Shown: positions 1 through 6,500, counted from the stretch's first letter. The stretch: 6,674 nt of DNA from Lachnospiraceae bacterium (GCA_031285465.1 JAITWD010000020.1:1-6674), one strand, 5' to 3'. Translations and numbers: made by a program. Notes: generated from the sequence alone by a model not told the origin.

Positions 1-275
1 ATGGCATCCAGCAGATAGCTGACCTTTCCATATAATCGGCTTTTACTCTCCATTTCCTCCTGGATTTCCAAACAGATGCTACTTAGCTTATACAGCAGGG
101 CACCGGCGATCAACTCCTCTTTATTAGTAAAATACTCATACGCCGTCCCCTTGCCGATTCCGGCCAAAGTGGTGATCTGCGAAACGGTAATGCTATTGAT
201 ATCGGCACCCGACGACATCAATTGATCGACCGCCCGAAATAATGCTTCTATTTTTGGCGATAATGTTAAGCTCAT
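1..275 (-). CDS. TetR-family transcriptional repressor, N-terminal part (runs off the left edge)
   Basis: This is the first 91 codons of a TetR/AcrR-type regulator; the C-terminal ligand-binding domain lies outside the window (family members are usually about 190-200 residues). The ATG at 275 is preceded by a strong ribosome site (GGGGAGGA, 3-4 nt spacing). The helix-turn-helix is clear at residues 29-56: a first helix ITVSQITTLAG, the turn and recognition helix IGKGTAYEYF, then the typical TNKEELI leading into helix 4. The start codon overlaps the stop of the upstream RND pump gene as ATGA, so the two are co-transcribed and probably translationally coupled. By family precedent it represses the pump operon and is released by a pump substrate. 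The likely operator is the palindrome at 4702-4723. The ligand cannot be predicted. The family call is secure; the target is inferred from context. Confidence 0.93.
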   Translation of the reverse strand, partial: MSLTLSPKIEALFRAVDQLMSSGADINSITVSQITTLAGIGKGTAYEYFTNKEELIAGALLYKLSSICLEIQEEMESKSRLYGKVSYLLDA

Positions 276-3200
276 TTGTCCTCCCCATTCTCCACTGTTC
301 TATCCATAATTGCTTCATTATTAACGGCTTTATTATTAATTGTTTTGTTATCAGTTGCTTTATTATCAGCTGCTTTATTCTTGACGATTTTACCCAATTT
401 TTTTCCAATCAACCGATCCGTTTTATCCTTGCTTCTCCTCTCGGGGTTAAATATATCATAGACACAAGGGATCACGATAAGGGTCATCAAGGTTCCGTAA
501 ATAAGACCGCCGATCGTCACGATCGCCATTGGACGCGCCATCTCTGAACCCATATCATTACTTACCACCATCGTTGACATCGCCAGGATCGTGGTCAGAG
601 CGGTCATCAACACCGGTCGCAGCCTGGTCCGGCCAGCTTCGATGAGAGCGTCATATTTACTGGCCCCCCGCTCCCGCAACTGATTAACATAGTCTACCAT
701 AACGATACCGTTATTAACGATCACACCCGACAACATTACGAAACCGATCACGGCAATGATACTGACCACACTGCCACTTAAGTATAGGCCAAGGAAACCG
801 CCCGTAAAGGCCAGGGGGATGGTGAACATGATAATAAACGGCGATAATAGCGACTGGAACTGCGCCACCATGATCAGGAACATAAACATCAGTGCTAAGA
901 TCAACATCAACACCAGCTGTTCCATCGCTTCGTTAATAAACTCATTTTCTCCTTCAAAAACCAGCTCATAGCCCTGTGGCATCGGATAATCGGCGAGTGC
1001 TTCAACCACCTGTTCCGAAACCAGACCGACATTGTAGCCCTCGGCGATTTTGGCAGTCACCCCGATATACCGATTCTGCTCGATCCGATTGATCGCACTG
1101 GGGGAGAGGTTATTTTCAAAAAGGGCGATTTCCGCCAGTTGGATTTTTTCTTTATTACCATCGCGATCGGTCACATCAATTTCCAGTTGCTTTAAGGTCT
1201 CACGGGTGAGTGCCAGATCGCCAGCATTCTTGACATAAACGTCATAATCTCTGATCTCGGTCTGCAATGCGGTTGAGCTGCTTGCCTCCGACAGGCGGGC
1301 GGCTATCTGCTGGAATACCTGCGCCACGGTCAGACCATGTTCAATCGCCTTATTGCGATCAATGACCACCCGTAACTCGCCGGTCGCATCCTCCAGTCCG
1401 TTCGAAACCTCGGAAGTTCCTTCTACCGTAGCAACTATCGCCGCAACGTCGGTCGCAAGGGTTTGCAGAGTATCCAGTTCACGACCTCTGATCTGGATAG
1501 AAACACCATCGCCCCCCATCATACTGATGTCCATTTCCGAGGTCTGGATACTCATTTCAATATTTTCCCGCACCACAATATCATCAAGCGACTCTTTCAA
1601 CTCGGCGGCTATTTCCACATTGGTCCGCTCTTTATCCTCGGACATCAGCACATAAACATTGGTACTGTTGGTCGCCGCATCACCACCGCCACCCAATAAC
1701 ATCGCATAACCACCGCCTCCCAGATTGGCTCCGGAATCGGTCACTTCAGGGATTTCCCGAATCCGCGCCACCACTTCATCGGTCACCCGGGCGGTCTGCT
1801 CAAGCAGGGTATCCTCCGGGAAGGTCAGACTTACTGACATCTGCGTACTGTCCATATCCTCCATAAAGGCGGTTCCGCGGGAAAGTGATAGGGCTGCACT
1901 GGCTCCGGTCAACAAAAGCACCAGGATCAGAACCACCGGTTTAAACTTAAGGCTCAGCTTCAGTACCACTTCATAACCATTCACCAGTTTGTGATAGAGC
2001 TTACCCTCCTGCTTGGCTTTGGCTTTACTCATCATCTTAGAGGACATCGCCGGAACCACCGTCAGGGCGATCACCAGACTTGCCACCAGTGAATAGGCAA
2101 TGGTCAGACCCATATCAACAAAAAGCTGCCGGGTAATACCTTCGGTAAAGACAATAGGCGCAAATACACAAATGGTGGTCAAAGTAGACGCGGCAATGGC
2201 TCCGGCAACCTCCTTGGTTCCCATGATCGCCGCCTCGGTCATCGAATAGCCTTCACTGCGCAGACGATAAATATTTTCGATAACCACGATGGAGTTATCC
2301 ACCAGCATTCCGATGCCCAGCGCCAGTCCGGACAGCGAGATGACATTAAGGGTGACCCCGCTAAAATACATGCATACCAGTGCCGTCACCAAGCTGATCG
2401 GGATGGAAAAGGCGATCACGAGGGTCGGCTTGATATCACGCAGGAAGATGATCAGGATCAAAATAGCGAGAGCCGCACCAAAAATAATATTATTAAAGAT
2501 GGAATTCATAACCAGATCAATATAGATACCCTGATCCATAAAGGTGATCAGGATCAGCTTATCATCCTCCTGCCGTAGCTGGTCATACCGCTCCAGGAGA
2601 CGATCGGAAACCTCACCGGTCGAATAACCGGTCTGCTTTTGGATGGTCAGCAAAATACCATTGTTACCGTTAACATTGGTGTATATCTCGCCGGAATTAT
2701 CGGTCATGAAGACATCGGCAACATCTCCAAGGGTAATGACATCTACCCCGTCCATATTCATGTTCATCAGTGGCATAGCCTTAAGGGCTTCAATATCATC
2801 CGGTTTGTCACCGACCCGCACCAGATAGTCGATCCCTTCCTCGGTAACATAACCACCGGGCATGGAGAAATTCTGCGCTGCCAGCAATGCTTTGACCGTA
2901 TCAACCGTTAGGACCCCGTGCATATCGGCATCGGCAAGTGCATCTTCGCGAGCTTCGGCAAGCTGCTCTTCTCCTTCGACGATTTGGTCGAGGGCATCGT
3001 TTAATTGGTCAAGACCGTCGGTGATCTGATCCTGACCGGTTTCCATCTGTCCTTCACCAGCTTCTAGCTGCGCTTCCGCACTTTCCAATTGCATCTCTCC
3101 AAGATCAATCTGGGTCTGGGCATTGGCAAATTCGATGGCGGCTGTCAGGTTACCTTTTTTTAATTCAGCCAACCCTTCATCAACTTTAGTGATATTTCCA

Positions 3201-4663
3201 TTGATTTCACTTAACTGACCTTCCATCATGCGAATAAATTCATCCGCCGGCAAACTCATCGTCGCCGCATGCAGTACCGCCTCGGTTTCCGCCAACTTGG
3301 TTTCCATAATGCTTTGCTGATCAAGTAGTTGGCTTTCTTGCTCTTTAAGGGGTGCAAGTTGTTCTTCCAATGGTGCCAACTGATCTGACAGTTCTGTCAC
3401 CACCTCAGCCAGTGTCTTGGATGACCCATAGCTAAGTCCAAGGTCATTCAAGGTAGCCAGCAGTGTGGTTAGACCCGGCGGTTCAACATCAGGCGGCAAC
3501 AGCGCTCCAATCCCCTGTAATTCAGCAATCGTCATCGGTGTTATGTCCACTACAATTCCTTGTCCTGCCAGTTCGTTGACCGTGGCGGCCAGAATGGCCT
3601 GTACCCCCTCTACTCGTGCTTTTTCCTCCCGGATCGGGGTAATGATACTTTCAATTGACACTATTGGCGACTTAAGTGCATCCAAACCGGCCTGTAACTG
3701 TGGTCGGGCCTGGTTGGCAATTTCTCTTGCCTTATCCAATCCGTCCCAAAGTAACTTAACGCTGGCAATCTGGGTGGTTATCTGAGTCTTGGCCGCTTCC
3801 AGGTCAGCCTTCGCCGTCAACAACTGTCGTTCAGCATCAGCAAGTTCCGCAGCAGTACTTTCCTGCCTATCGTCTAACTCCTGCTGTCCTTCTTCCAATT
3901 CGGTTTTACCAGTTTCCACCTCAGCCAAACCGTCAATTATTTCACTTCGAGAATCATTTAATTCCTGCTGTGCTTCATTTAACTCTGCCATCCCATCGGC
4001 GATCTCCGCCCGTCCATCGACCAGCTCCTGCTCGGCATCGGCCATCTCCCCTTCGATATAGCCAAAAACCTGCCGATTGATCGCATCGATCTTATCCTGT
4101 TCGATAATAACATGGACGCTCTCCTCCAAAATTCCGGAGGTGCTGACCGATGCCACCCCTTCGAGACTTTCCAGTTCGGGGGCAATCTTGCTTTCCACCA
4201 TCTGGCTGACTTCGGAATAGGTCATTCCTTCGCCACCGACGGCGGTTACCATTACCGGCATCATATCGGGATTTAATTTCATGATAATGGGATTACCGAC
4301 CGATTCATCCCAGTAGCTTTTGATCTGATCAAGACTTTCACGGATCTCTAAAGAAACCGAGTTCATATCGGCGGTCTGGGAAAACTCCATAATGACCGTT
4401 GAAACATTCTCGCTGGAAACCGAACTGATACTTTCTATGTTACTGACCGTTGCCATCGCGGCCTCCACCGGCTCGGTCACCACCGACTCCACCGTTTCAG
4501 GACTTGCACCGATATATGTGGTCATGACAATAACATATGGCAGACTGATATTGGGTAATAGATCGGCGGTCATCTTAGTAAAGGACACCACCCCCAAAAT
4601 GATAACGATGACCACTGCCACCAAAACGGTGTAGGGTTTCCTAACACTAAATTTCTCAATCAT
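272..4663 (-). CDS. RND-family efflux transporter permease with a giant coiled-coil insertion in the first extracytoplasmic loop
   Basis: A proton-driven RND (HAE1/AcrB-like) inner-membrane transporter of 1463 residues; AcrB and SwrC are about 1050. TM1 is at about 10-27 and porter domain 1 follows to about 200. A coiled-coil insert spans about 205-581 and docking/porter sequence resumes (HGVLTVDTVKALLAAQN). TM2-TM6 lie at about 715-875, TM7 at 908-928, the second porter half at 935-1240, TM8-TM12 at 1246-1401, then a Lys/Asn-rich cytoplasmic tail. TM4 has LVDNSIVVIEN: the first relay aspartate (D789) is kept and the second is Asn. TM10 has VNNGIVMVDY, with Asn where AcrB has K940; this pattern is common outside the AcrB clade. 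I prefer the ATG at 4663 because GGTGAG stands 4 nt before it; the in-frame ATG at 4675 adds four residues with a badly spaced ribosome site. The gene has its own promoter and operator and overlaps tetR by 4 nt. No adaptor or outer-membrane gene is visible. Substrate unknown; drugs, lipids or peptides are all possible. Confidence 0.95.
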   Translation of the reverse strand: MIEKFSVRKPYTVLVAVVIVIILGVVSFTKMTADLLPNISLPYVIVMTTYIGASPETVESVVTEPVEAAMATVSNIESISSVSSENVSTVIMEFSQTADMNSVSLEIRESLDQIKSYWDESVGNPIIMKLNPDMMPVMVTAVGGEGMTYSEVSQMVESKIAPELESLEGVASVSTSGILEESVHVIIEQDKIDAINRQVFGYIEGEMADAEQELVDGRAEIADGMAELNEAQQELNDSRSEIIDGLAEVETGKTELEEGQQELDDRQESTAAELADAERQLLTAKADLEAAKTQITTQIASVKLLWDGLDKAREIANQARPQLQAGLDALKSPIVSIESIITPIREEKARVEGVQAILAATVNELAGQGIVVDITPMTIAELQGIGALLPPDVEPPGLTTLLATLNDLGLSYGSSKTLAEVVTELSDQLAPLEEQLAPLKEQESQLLDQQSIMETKLAETEAVLHAATMSLPADEFIRMMEGQLSEINGNITKVDEGLAELKKGNLTAAIEFANAQTQIDLGEMQLESAEAQLEAGEGQMETGQDQITDGLDQLNDALDQIVEGEEQLAEAREDALADADMHGVLTVDTVKALLAAQNFSMPGGYVTEEGIDYLVRVGDKPDDIEALKAMPLMNMNMDGVDVITLGDVADVFMTDNSGEIYTNVNGNNGILLTIQKQTGYSTGEVSDRLLERYDQLRQEDDKLILITFMDQGIYIDLVMNSIFNNIIFGAALAILILIIFLRDIKPTLVIAFSIPISLVTALVCMYFSGVTLNVISLSGLALGIGMLVDNSIVVIENIYRLRSEGYSMTEAAIMGTKEVAGAIAASTLTTICVFAPIVFTEGITRQLFVDMGLTIAYSLVASLVIALTVVPAMSSKMMSKAKAKQEGKLYHKLVNGYEVVLKLSLKFKPVVLILVLLLTGASAALSLSRGTAFMEDMDSTQMSVSLTFPEDTLLEQTARVTDEVVARIREIPEVTDSGANLGGGGYAMLLGGGGDAATNSTNVYVLMSEDKERTNVEIAAELKESLDDIVVRENIEMSIQTSEMDISMMGGDGVSIQIRGRELDTLQTLATDVAAIVATVEGTSEVSNGLEDATGELRVVIDRNKAIEHGLTVAQVFQQIAARLSEASSSTALQTEIRDYDVYVKNAGDLALTRETLKQLEIDVTDRDGNKEKIQLAEIALFENNLSPSAINRIEQNRYIGVTAKIAEGYNVGLVSEQVVEALADYPMPQGYELVFEGENEFINEAMEQLVLMLILALMFMFLIMVAQFQSLLSPFIIMFTIPLAFTGGFLGLYLSGSVVSIIAVIGFVMLSGVIVNNGIVMVDYVNQLRERGASKYDALIEAGRTRLRPVLMTALTTILAMSTMVVSNDMGSEMARPMAIVTIGGLIYGTLMTLIVIPCVYDIFNPERRSKDKTDRLIGKKLGKIVKNKAADNKATDNKTINNKAVNNEAIMDRTVENGEDK
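279..286 (-). promoter_or_regulatory. Ribosome binding site of the tetR gene, inside the pump coding region
   Basis: GGGGAGGA lies 3 nt before the ATG at 275 and within the last codons of the pump gene. It is the strongest Shine-Dalgarno sequence in the window and fixes the start of the regulator. Confidence 0.75.
305..379 (-). repeat. Five-copy 15-bp repeat encoding NKAxD-like pentapeptides in the pump's C-terminal tail
   Basis: Five consecutive 15-nt units encode NKAAD, NKATD, NKTIN, NKAVN and NEAIM, about residues 1429-1453, after the last membrane segment. The first two units differ at a single position; the later ones have diverged further. The tail is hydrophilic and probably disordered in the cytoplasm. 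Such tracts arise by slippage and may vary in copy number between strains without breaking the frame. Confidence 0.8.
2921..4051 (-). other. Coiled-coil insertion domain of the RND pump
   Basis: This segment, about residues 205-581 of the pump, is absent from AcrB-type proteins. Arm 1 starts with an uninterrupted heptad run (about 208-267; units such as AELNEAQ, QELNDSR, SEIIDGL, AEVETGK) and continues as helix-forming sequence to about 362. A compact tip at about 366-416 contains Pro and Gly (ITPMTIAEL, PPDVEPPGL, LGLSYGSS). Arm 2 (about 417-581) ends in a second heptad run (about 515-574; units such as AQLEAGE, DQLNDAL, DQIVEGE). The two arms are nearly equal in length, as expected for an antiparallel hairpin. 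Aligned by eye to AcrB, the insertion falls between the strand before NELNKF and the LTPVDV helix, which is in the N-terminal docking domain. The coiled-coil reading is secure; the fold and role are inferred. Confidence 0.85.
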
Positions 4664-4667
4664 AACG

Positions 4668-4673
4668 CTCACC
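4668..4673 (-). promoter_or_regulatory. Ribosome binding site deciding the pump start
   Basis: GGTGAG lies 4 nt before the ATG at 4663 and matches the 3' part of the Shine-Dalgarno consensus. It overlaps the alternative ATG at 4675, for which the only candidate (AAGG) is 1 nt away and unlikely to work. Confidence 0.5.
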
Positions 4674-4701
4674 ATACCTTCGCTGTATTTACAAACGCCA
4701 C

Positions 4702-4723
4702 ACCGGCCGACCGGTCGGTCGGT
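4702..4723. promoter_or_regulatory. Palindromic operator, probable binding site of the operon's TetR-family repressor
   Basis: A 22-bp dyad centred between 4712 and 4713. The inner 12 bp (ccgaccggtcgg) are perfectly self-complementary and the outer arms match at every position except one pair (4706 G against 4719 T). It is essentially three ACCG units facing three CGGT units. Size, symmetry and GC contrast with the AT-rich surroundings are typical of TetR-family operators. It lies just downstream of the predicted transcription start and before the pump gene, where bound repressor would block initiation or early elongation. Assignment to this particular TetR is by gene context. Confidence 0.75.
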
Positions 4724-4736
4724 TGTGCTCTAAGAA

Positions 4737-4765
4737 ATAGTATCACACTATTTTCGCTAAAACAA
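4737..4765 (-). promoter_or_regulatory. Probable sigma-A-type promoter of the RND-tetR operon
   Basis: On the minus strand a -35-like TTGTTT (4765-4760) and a -10-like TACTAT (4742-4737) are separated by exactly 17 nt, and an extended -10 TG lies one base before the -10. Transcription would begin near 4730, next to the operator at 4702-4723. The -35 matches consensus at only three positions, so the TG motif probably matters. No convincing terminator follows sigH, so some read-through into the operon is possible. Confidence 0.5.
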
Positions 4766-4773
4766 TCGGAAAA

Positions 4774-5409
4774 TCACTCCGAAATATTAAATTTTCCTAA
4801 AGCCTTTTTGAGTTTTATTTTGATACGGGTAAGGGCATTATCGGTCGATTTATCATCCTTACCTAAGATTCGGGCGATTTCGGTATATTTCATCCCGACC
4901 AGATAGAGCTCGAGTACCTGCTTCTCTAAAGGACTCAGCTCTTTTTCGATGGTGCGCTCCAGATTTTCGACATTTTCTTTATCAATAAGTAACTCCTCCG
5001 GACTGCGTTCCGATGCAGAGGCGATGGCATTGATCAATTCATTCTCTTCACTACCTGATTCACCCTTTTCGTTCGAACCATAGAGCGATATATAGGTGTT
5101 AAGCGGCATGTGTTTATAGCGACGGGATGCCTGGATCGCCGTATACATCTGCCGGGAAATACATAGATCGGCAAAGGTAAAAAAACTGGCATCACGACCG
5201 CTGTCATAATCCCTGATCGCTTTAAAAAGTCCGATCATTCCCTCCTGGATCAAATCCTCACTGTCAGCGCCAAGCAAAAACATGGTTTTCGCCTTACTGC
5301 GGACAAGATTTTTGTATTTTTCCATGATAAAGTCGGTGATCGCTTCCTCTCCGTCACGAAGCCGATCCATTAATTCCTCATCGGAAAATTGCTTATACCC
5401 TTCGTTCAT
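4774..5409 (-). CDS. sigH: RNA polymerase sigma factor SigH (Spo0H type)
   Basis: A 211-residue sigma-70-family factor that directs RNA polymerase to transition-state and early sporulation or competence-type promoters in Bacilli and Clostridia. Region 2 runs from about 8 to 105 and shows the Spo0H signature: KYKNLVRSKAKTMFLLGADSEDL, IQEGMIGLFKAIRDYD, then FTFADLCISRQMYTAIQASR and KHMPLNTYISL. Region 4 is at about 155-205, with the helix-turn-helix MKYTEIARILGKDDKSTDNALTRIK. Length and motifs agree closely with B. subtilis Spo0H (218 residues) from start to end. I chose the ATG at 5409; an in-frame GTG at 5436 would add nine residues encoded mostly by a 12-bp tandem duplication and has no good ribosome site. 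It lies downstream of rlmB in the same direction, a common clostridial arrangement. Whether the host sporulates cannot be told from this gene. Confidence 0.95.
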   Translation of the reverse strand: MNEGYKQFSDEELMDRLRDGEEAITDFIMEKYKNLVRSKAKTMFLLGADSEDLIQEGMIGLFKAIRDYDSGRDASFFTFADLCISRQMYTAIQASRRYKHMPLNTYISLYGSNEKGESGSEENELINAIASASERSPEELLIDKENVENLERTIEKELSPLEKQVLELYLVGMKYTEIARILGKDDKSTDNALTRIKIKLKKALGKFNISE

Positions 5410-5410
5410 A

Positions 5411-5434
5411 TTATACCTATCCTTATACCTATCC
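5411..5434. repeat. Perfect 12-bp tandem duplication at the sigH start
   Basis: TTATACCTATCC occurs twice in direct succession on the plus strand; on the coding strand each unit is GGATAGGTATAA. It immediately precedes the ATG at 5409, and each copy supplies an AGG that could pair with 16S rRNA. It would encode the tetrapeptide pairs DRYK-DRYN if translation began at the GTG at 5436. Confidence 0.85.
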
Positions 5435-5506
5435 ACAGCTTAGCCACACTCAAAACATGTTAAAATCATGCCACCAAAGACAGCACAAAAGTTCATTGAA
5501 AAGCTT

Positions 5507-5536
5507 GGAAGAATGGCTCCCCAGAGTCATTCTTCC
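5507..5536 (-). terminator. Stem-loop between rlmB and sigH (second of two), weak terminator candidate
   Basis: Perfect 9-bp arms (ggaagaatg at 5507-5515, cattcttcc at 5528-5536), one mismatched pair, then three more pairs around a 4-nt loop. Read on the minus strand it is followed by AAGCTTTTC, a poor U-tract, so termination would be partial at best. It may instead act as an RNA-processing or stability element between the two genes. Confidence 0.4.
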
Positions 5537-5537
5537 G

Positions 5538-5571
5538 CGTGAAGAAGCTTCGCCTGCGAGGCTTCTTCACG
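5538..5571 (-). terminator. Stem-loop overlapping the rlmB stop codon (first of two), weak terminator candidate
   Basis: Perfect 11-bp arms (cgtgaagaagc at 5538-5548, gcttcttcacg at 5561-5571), one mismatch, and three inner pairs around a 4-nt loop. The TGA of rlmB (5569-5567) is inside the 5' arm of the minus-strand RNA. There is no U-tract; the second stem-loop follows after a single base. Confidence 0.4.
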
Positions 5572-6346
5572 TTAGGCGCTGGCGAACAATTTCATAGGCT
5601 AAAACACCGGCAGCAACCGAGGCATTGAGTGAATCAATGTCGCCGGCCATCGGGATCGCCGCGGCATAATCACATTTTTCCCTGACCAGACGACCGACCC
5701 CACCGCCTTCACTACCGATGACCAGACCGATGGAGCCTTTAAGATCCAGATCGTACATCCGCACTCCGTTCATGTCGGCGCAAACAAACCACATTCCCTT
5801 TTGCTTTAATTCTTCGATGGTTACCGCCAGATTGGTCACCTTGGCCACCGGGGTAAAATTAAGTGCCCCCGCCGAAGTCTTCGCCACCGTCGCGGTCAGT
5901 CCCACCGCCCGGTTTTTAGGAATGACCACACCATGGGCACCGGCAAGATTCGCGGTTCGGATGATCGCCCCCAGATTATGCGGATCCTCAATATTATCCA
6001 GGAAAAGCAAAAAGGGCGGTTCGTTTTTCTTGGCCGCAGCCGCCAGCATATCCTCGATCGAGCTATACTGATAGGCCGCTGCCCAGGCAATAACCCCCTG
6101 ATGCTTGCCGGTTTCTGATAACTGATCCAAACGATCGCGGGTAACATATTTCACCTGTGTCCCGCACTTTCGCGCCTCGCGCTTGATGGTCATCACCGGA
6201 CCGTCCTGACAGTCCTCCAGAATAAAGAGCTTGTCGATCGGCTTACCCGCCCGAAAGGCTTCAATAACGGCATTGCGTCCCTCAATTTTAAGCTCCGGGC
6301 CCTCCGGCAGTTCATTTTTGTCCATAGCGGTATGTCTATCGGTCAT
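5567..6346 (-). CDS. rlmB: 23S rRNA (guanosine-2'-O)-methyltransferase RlmB-like, SpoU/TrmH family
   Basis: A 259-residue SPOUT-class enzyme that uses S-adenosylmethionine to methylate a ribose 2'-OH, by homology that of G2251 (E. coli numbering) in 23S rRNA; related TrmH-like enzymes act on tRNA. The N-terminal substrate-binding domain (about 19-95) begins KIEGRNAVIEAFRAG and includes SETGKHQGVIA. The catalytic knotted domain has all three SpoU motifs: motif 1 DNIEDPHNLGAIIRTANLAG at 117-136 (catalytic N124 and R130), motif 2 LVIGSEGGGVGRLV at 208-221, and motif 3 IPMAGDIDSLNASVAAGVLAYE at 231-252 (split here as IPMAGDIDSLNAS, then VAAGVLAYE). Length is normal. The ATG at 6346 has GGAG 10 nt upstream; an internal ATG at 6325 is possible and would remove seven residues. 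The gene ends within a stem-loop, and sigH follows after about 157 nt. RlmB versus another TrmH-family paralogue cannot be fully settled from sequence alone. Confidence 0.93.
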   Translation of the reverse strand: MTDRHTAMDKNELPEGPELKIEGRNAVIEAFRAGKPIDKLFILEDCQDGPVMTIKREARKCGTQVKYVTRDRLDQLSETGKHQGVIAWAAAYQYSSIEDMLAAAAKKNEPPFLLFLDNIEDPHNLGAIIRTANLAGAHGVVIPKNRAVGLTATVAKTSAGALNFTPVAKVTNLAVTIEELKQKGMWFVCADMNGVRMYDLDLKGSIGLVIGSEGGGVGRLVREKCDYAAAIPMAGDIDSLNASVAAGVLAYEIVRQRLT

Positions 6347-6375
6347 TTTTTCTTATCTCCTTTATCGCCCATGCA

Positions 6376-6398
6376 TTTCGCAAGTTCTACTTGCGAAA
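6376..6398. other. Perfect stem-loop in the rlmB leader
   Basis: Nine-bp perfect arms (tttcgcaag at 6376-6384, cttgcgaaa at 6390-6398) enclose a 5-nt loop, 29 nt before the rlmB start. No T-tract follows on either strand, so it is not a standard terminator. It could be an operator dyad or an mRNA 5' structure. Confidence 0.55.
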
Positions 6399-6474
6399 CT
6401 GCCTGAATAAAAAATTGAAAAATCTATGATTGCTCAAACTATCGGTCTTTGGTTTTTACTTTTAAATCCGGCGC

Positions 6475-6500
6475 GGGAAACGATTTTATCAGCGTTTCCC
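6475..6500. other. Stem-loop abutting the palindromic element
   Basis: Eight-bp perfect arms (gggaaacg at 6475-6482, cgtttccc at 6493-6500) around a 10-nt loop. It has no T-tract on either side. Its last base coincides with the first base of the CTAG flanking the element at 6500-6665, so the element probably inserted at the edge of a pre-existing hairpin. Between it and 6398 I see only AT-rich leader sequence without a convincing promoter. Confidence 0.5.

Noticed and set aside
193..408. Minus-strand ORF with KQLIIKQLITKQL-type repeats
   Set aside because: Out-of-frame reading of the same pentad repeat, overlapping both the pump and tetR genes that are clearly real.
242..547. Plus-strand ORF with hydrophobic repeats opposite the pump's C-terminal tail
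   Set aside because: It is the antisense of the 15-bp repeat and adjacent pump sequence; repetition keeps the frame open. No ribosome site or recognisable protein.
2921..4051. Possibility that the coiled-coil stretch marks a gene fusion or assembly chimera
   Set aside because: The frame is continuous, AcrB-like sequence resumes at the matching point on both sides, and two symmetric arms fit a genuine inserted hairpin.
5455..5490. Possible sigH promoter (TTGTGC, 17 nt, TTTTAA, minus strand)
   Set aside because: Both hexamers match consensus at few positions; only the spacing and a TG before the -10 favour it.
5718..6071. 117-codon plus-strand ORF opposite rlmB
   Set aside because: Antisense shadow of a conserved gene with all its motifs intact; no protein-family features.
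6401..6440. Possible rlmB promoter (TTGAGC followed by a T-rich -10-like stretch, minus strand)
   Set aside because: At 17-nt spacing the -10 would be TTTTTT; better matches need a 19-nt spacer. Too weak to annotate.
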